Shown in pieces: positions 4,802 to 5,463 of a DNA stretch of 5,463 nt (positions are counted from its first letter, which is position 1; each line of letters opens with the position of its first letter). This DNA comes from Bacillota bacterium. Its GTDB lineage: Bacteria > Bacillota_E > Sulfobacillia > Sulfobacillales > Sulfobacillaceae. The notes under the pieces are model-generated. The model saw only the letters and a program-made list of their open reading frames with translations, was not told where the DNA came from and made no database searches. Location of the stretch: positions 1 through 5,463 of the forward strand of contig JAKADJ010000195.1 of assembly GCA_021820645.1 (NCBI GenBank). The letters run 5' to 3'. The translations under genes were made by a program, and so were the position numbers.

Positions 4802-5463
4802 CCTCTAATGCGAGGATTGCATGGACGCATTCATGAACTCGGCGCTAGTGTTCATGTGCGACAAATCGCGTCAAGCCCTCAATACCCAGAGCAAATTCAC
4901 GTAGAGCCGCGGCGCGTTTTCGAGATAATCCCCTTCGCCGCAAGCGTATCAGATTGGTTTCATCCGCGTAGTCGGCTCCATAGATGATCCGTAAGTATTC
5001 TCGCCCTCGCACTTTAATGGCGGGTTGTGCCAAATGCCCACTGGGTGATCGCACCACAAATGGCAGCGGCTTGACCACCATGCCCTCCTGGCCCGCATCC
5101 GTCAACCGCTGCCACCAATCCACCCCCGCGCCAACGCTCCCGGGATCTTGTAGCGATACCCTCACAAATGGGGTGCCTTGAAACAAGTTGGGGTCGGCTG
5201 CTGCCAAAAGGCGCAAATGCTCCATTTGCCATAAGTGGTCATGTGCGGTGTGAACTGCCGCTTCCGACGCTAAAAGGTGAAACGGCGCTATTTTAACATC
5301 CGCCACCGATCGTACTGGCCACACATAGTGCCGATAGGCCTCAATATACTTCTCTACATTCCGATATCGATTCGTATACGTCGACTGTAACGTCATGACA
5401 TCAAGACCACGGGCATTGGCCTCCTCCAAAATCCGACAGCTGGCCCGAAGGCTCATGCTCACC
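4776..5463 (-). CDS. pnkp: Polynucleotide kinase-phosphatase-ligase (Pnkp), C-terminal ligase part; internal TAG; cut by right edge
   Basis: This is the 3' end of the bacterial RNA-repair enzyme Pnkp, which heals and adenylylates broken RNA ends, commonly with the methyltransferase Hen1. Only the adenylyltransferase (ligase-like) C-terminal region is inside the window; the kinase, phosphatase and nucleotidyl-lysine motif lie beyond the right edge. Visible family segments are YRHYVWPV, APFHLLASE, DHLWQME, VDWWQRLT, EGMVVKP (nucleotidyltransferase motif IV), QPAIKVRGREYLRIIYG (motif V with the conserved Lys), LRRRGLSRKRAAALREFALG, and the terminal VHECV and EGEPIDPRL. An in-frame TAG at 4845-4847 comes after RFVAHEH. 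The same frame then gives 22 more residues matching the conserved family C-terminus, ending in TAA at 4776-4778. I extend the gene to that TAA. If the TAG stops translation, the enzyme loses this end. No other damage is visible. The gene converges on the coiled-coil gene. Confidence 0.88.
4845..4847 (-). other. In-frame TAG codon inside pnkp
   Basis: Minus-strand codons read CAC TAG CGC. The 22 codons after it, in the same register, encode the recognisable Pnkp terminus (RRVHECV... EGEPIDPRL) before a TAA. No frameshift is needed. The base after TAG is C, a context that favours readthrough in several systems. Confidence 0.85.

Noticed and set aside
4531..4836. Plus-strand open frame of 101 residues
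   Set aside because: Arg/Ser-rich composition, no ribosome site, and its end overlaps the conserved Pnkp C-terminus on the other strand.
1..5463. tRNA, rRNA or CRISPR array
   Set aside because: No cloverleaf, rRNA signature or spaced direct repeats were seen; the only tandem repeat is the coding 33-bp array.

Overview
The window looks like chromosomal DNA from a bacterium, most likely a Bacillota (Firmicutes) member. It has moderate G+C, strong GGAGG-type ribosome binding sites 5-8 nt before most starts, and genes typical of that group. A Sulfobacillus-like acidophile is my tentative guess. It rests on overall style only, because no rRNA or other marker gene is present.

Layout from left to right. 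(1) Positions 1-978, minus strand: a proline-iminopeptidase-like alpha/beta hydrolase that runs off the left edge. A single in-frame TAG at 580-582 interrupts it, yet the frame stays open and conserved on both sides, and the Ser-Asp-His triad is complete only if the TAG is read through. (2) Positions 1030-1575, minus strand: a complete GrpB/UPF0157 protein, 51 nt upstream of the hydrolase and probably co-transcribed with it. (3) Positions 1576-1923: a divergent intergenic region with a good sigma-A-type promoter for the rightward genes, whose -10 box is bracketed by a perfect 7-bp inverted repeat. (4) Positions 1924-3776, plus strand: a two-gene operon of a BaiN/RdsA (HI0933-type) flavoprotein and a small P-loop kinase, separated by 11 nt. 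(5) Positions 3987-4391, plus strand: a small protein with five 11-residue coiled-coil repeats and a C-terminal membrane segment. (6) Positions 4392-4775: a gene-poor stretch with two CATCGATG palindromes and possibly a decayed minus-strand gene. (7) Positions 4776-5463, minus strand: the 3' part of the RNA-repair gene pnkp (polynucleotide kinase-phosphatase-ligase). It runs off the right edge and is also interrupted by an in-frame TAG (4845-4847), after which the conserved C-terminus continues in the same frame to a TAA.

The most notable signal is that the two partial minus-strand genes each carry exactly one internal TAG and otherwise keep an intact conserved reading frame. UAG decoding or readthrough, two recent nonsense mutations, and sequence errors all fit. 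TAG also serves as the apparent ordinary stop of two plus-strand genes here, which argues against a complete reassignment of UAG. Beyond the probable operons, I see no functional link that would join these genes into one system.
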